Assembly (NCBI GenBank): GCA_013215465.1
Contig: JABSOW010000016.1
Span: forward strand, 50,114-114,113
Reading direction: 5' to 3'
DNA length: 64,000 nucleotides
DNA from: Colwellia sp.
GTDB lineage: Bacteria; Pseudomonadota; Gammaproteobacteria; Enterobacterales; Alteromonadaceae
Shown piece by piece: positions 63,231 to 64,000 of the stretch; within the stretch, counting starts at the first letter, position 1; every line of letters begins with the position of its first letter. Below the pieces are notes generated by a model, which made no database searches, was not told where the DNA came from, and was given only the letters and a program-made list of their open reading frames with translations. A program made the translations under genes and the position numbers.

Positions 63231-64000
63231 ATGAACATTAGCACTTATTTCCCACCTAAATTACTTAAACGTCTTGAAGACGATGTCACTTTGCGTAAAC
63301 TCGGCTCAGGTAGTCTCGTGGCTTACGTTAGAGGCATCTCTAAACTCTGTGATTACCTGCAACACTCTCCCCTGAATGCTACCGCTGAAGACTTGCGACT
63401 ATTTCAGTTGCACTTGGTCAACATTGGCACTTCAGGGCAAACTATCAACGTCACCCTGACCGCCTTGCGCTTCCTATACAGCAACACACTCGATAGACCT
63501 GAGGTAGTGTCTAAGCTCAGCAGTGTACCGGTCGCCCGTAAGTTACCTGAAATACTCAGTATGGATGAAGCCAAGCAACTCATTGAAGCGGCAATGCACC
63601 CGAAGTTTAAGGCAGCATTGGCCGTGGCTTACGGCGCTGGTTTACGGGTGAGTGAAGTCGTCAATCTCAAGGTCAGCGATGTCGACAGTGAACGAATGGC
63701 ACTACGGGTTGAACAAGGCAAAGGCCGCAGAGATCGTTACGCCATGCTATCTCCCGCATTACTTGAACACCTACGCAACTGGTGGCGTTTTGCGAATCAA
63801 CAGGGGCAGATGTTAAAAGCTGGCTGGTTATTTCCTGGTGATAACCCACTTTATCATATGACCTCTCGGCATTTAAGTCGGATATGCAAAGCCGCCGTTT
63901 CTACGGCAGGTATCACTAAAAAAATTTCTATGCATTCCCTGAGGCACAGTTTTGCCACACATTTATTGGAAGCCAAAGTAGATATTCGCGTGATACAAGT
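63231..64000 (+). CDS. Tyrosine recombinase/integrase, partial (runs off window)
   Basis: 256 residues visible. SAM-like N-terminal domain (about 1-95; LGSGSLVAYVRGISKLCDYL) and catalytic domain with Arg in YGAGLRVSEVVNL, Lys-type GKGRRDRYAM and the HSLRHSFATHLLEA box; the nucleophilic Tyr is beyond the window. This type (opening YFPPKLLKRLEDD) is often paired with an IS91-family transposase in marine gammaproteobacteria, which I expect just outside. Codon use is more G/C-rich than in neighbouring genes, a sign of recent arrival. The ribosome site is within a hairpin. Confidence 0.88.
   Translation, partial: MNISTYFPPKLLKRLEDDVTLRKLGSGSLVAYVRGISKLCDYLQHSPLNATAEDLRLFQLHLVNIGTSGQTINVTLTALRFLYSNTLDRPEVVSKLSSVPVARKLPEILSMDEAKQLIEAAMHPKFKAALAVAYGAGLRVSEVVNLKVSDVDSERMALRVEQGKGRRDRYAMLSPALLEHLRNWWRFANQQGQMLKAGWLFPGDNPLYHMTSRHLSRICKAAVSTAGITKKISMHSLRHSFATHLLEAKVDIRVIQ

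Noticed and set aside
1..64000. tRNA or rRNA genes
   Set aside because: No cloverleaf, CCA-ended or rRNA-like segments were noticed in the gaps; a tRNAscan run would settle this.

Overview
The window is chromosomal DNA of an AT-rich marine gammaproteobacterium. Gene order and protein style (pilMNOPQ-aroK-aroB-damX-dam, argE divergent from argCBFGH(A), metBL/metJ, Ni-SOD, TorF-type porin) point to Alteromonadales and most likely a Colwellia/Thalassotalea-like genus. This is inference from recognised families; no 16S or search was available.

Layout. 1-6 kb: end of a PepSY-type membrane protein, a YjbR protein, a Met-rich OprC-like TonB receptor, and a trypsin-like protease/FHA membrane protein pair. 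6-12.5 kb: trpS and rpe, then an accessory block (TorF porin, MocR regulator, GNAT, MITE, PaiB-like protein, DUF2970) that separates rpe-trpS from dam. 12.5-24.5 kb: dam, damX, aroB, aroK, pilQPONM on the minus strand, with PBP1A (mrcA) divergent. 24.5-27 kb: a relic zone (AraC/GyrI fragment, possible group II intron scar), an unusual membrane-anchored or exported Pcm, hspQ and small unknowns. 27-36.2 kb: argA, argH(A), argG, argF, argB, argC (minus) and argE (plus).

36.8-51.4 kb is the most interesting part: about 14.6 kb of plus-strand genes that read as an iron-limitation island. It starts with pseudoazurin, a helical-repeat protein, a small HAGHDH membrane protein, nickel superoxide dismutase (sodN) and its maturation protease (sodX). 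These are followed by a Hmu-like heme system: TonB receptor, tandem HmuY-like lipoprotein, ExbB-like protein, DUF2149 protein and a membrane-anchored CobN/HmuS-like chelatase. A complete Fbp-type ferric iron ABC importer comes last. Candidate Fur sites precede both the pseudoazurin and the receptor. The working model is that heme is captured and imported to the periplasm, its iron removed there by the CobN-like protein, and the iron taken in by FbpABC, while Ni-SOD and a copper protein spare iron.

51.4-64 kb: an orphan 452-aa protein, a deletion-riddled metL pseudogene behind metB, MetJ boxes and metJ, hemE, a probable sRNA, a GGDEF relic, thioesterase, P1-type nuclease, glycosyltransferase, FkpA-like PPIase, WD40 lipoprotein, slyX, and the start of a G+C-richer tyrosine recombinase of a mobile element running off the window.

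A MITE-like family (termini ATACCAATTGAAGTAATGA and its near inverse) recurs as two full-length copies (11118-11381, 38491-38801) and two short derivatives (55298-55355, 59252-59299). Three of the four sit exactly at stop codons, and one supplies the last 13 residues of SodN. No tRNA, rRNA or CRISPR array was seen.
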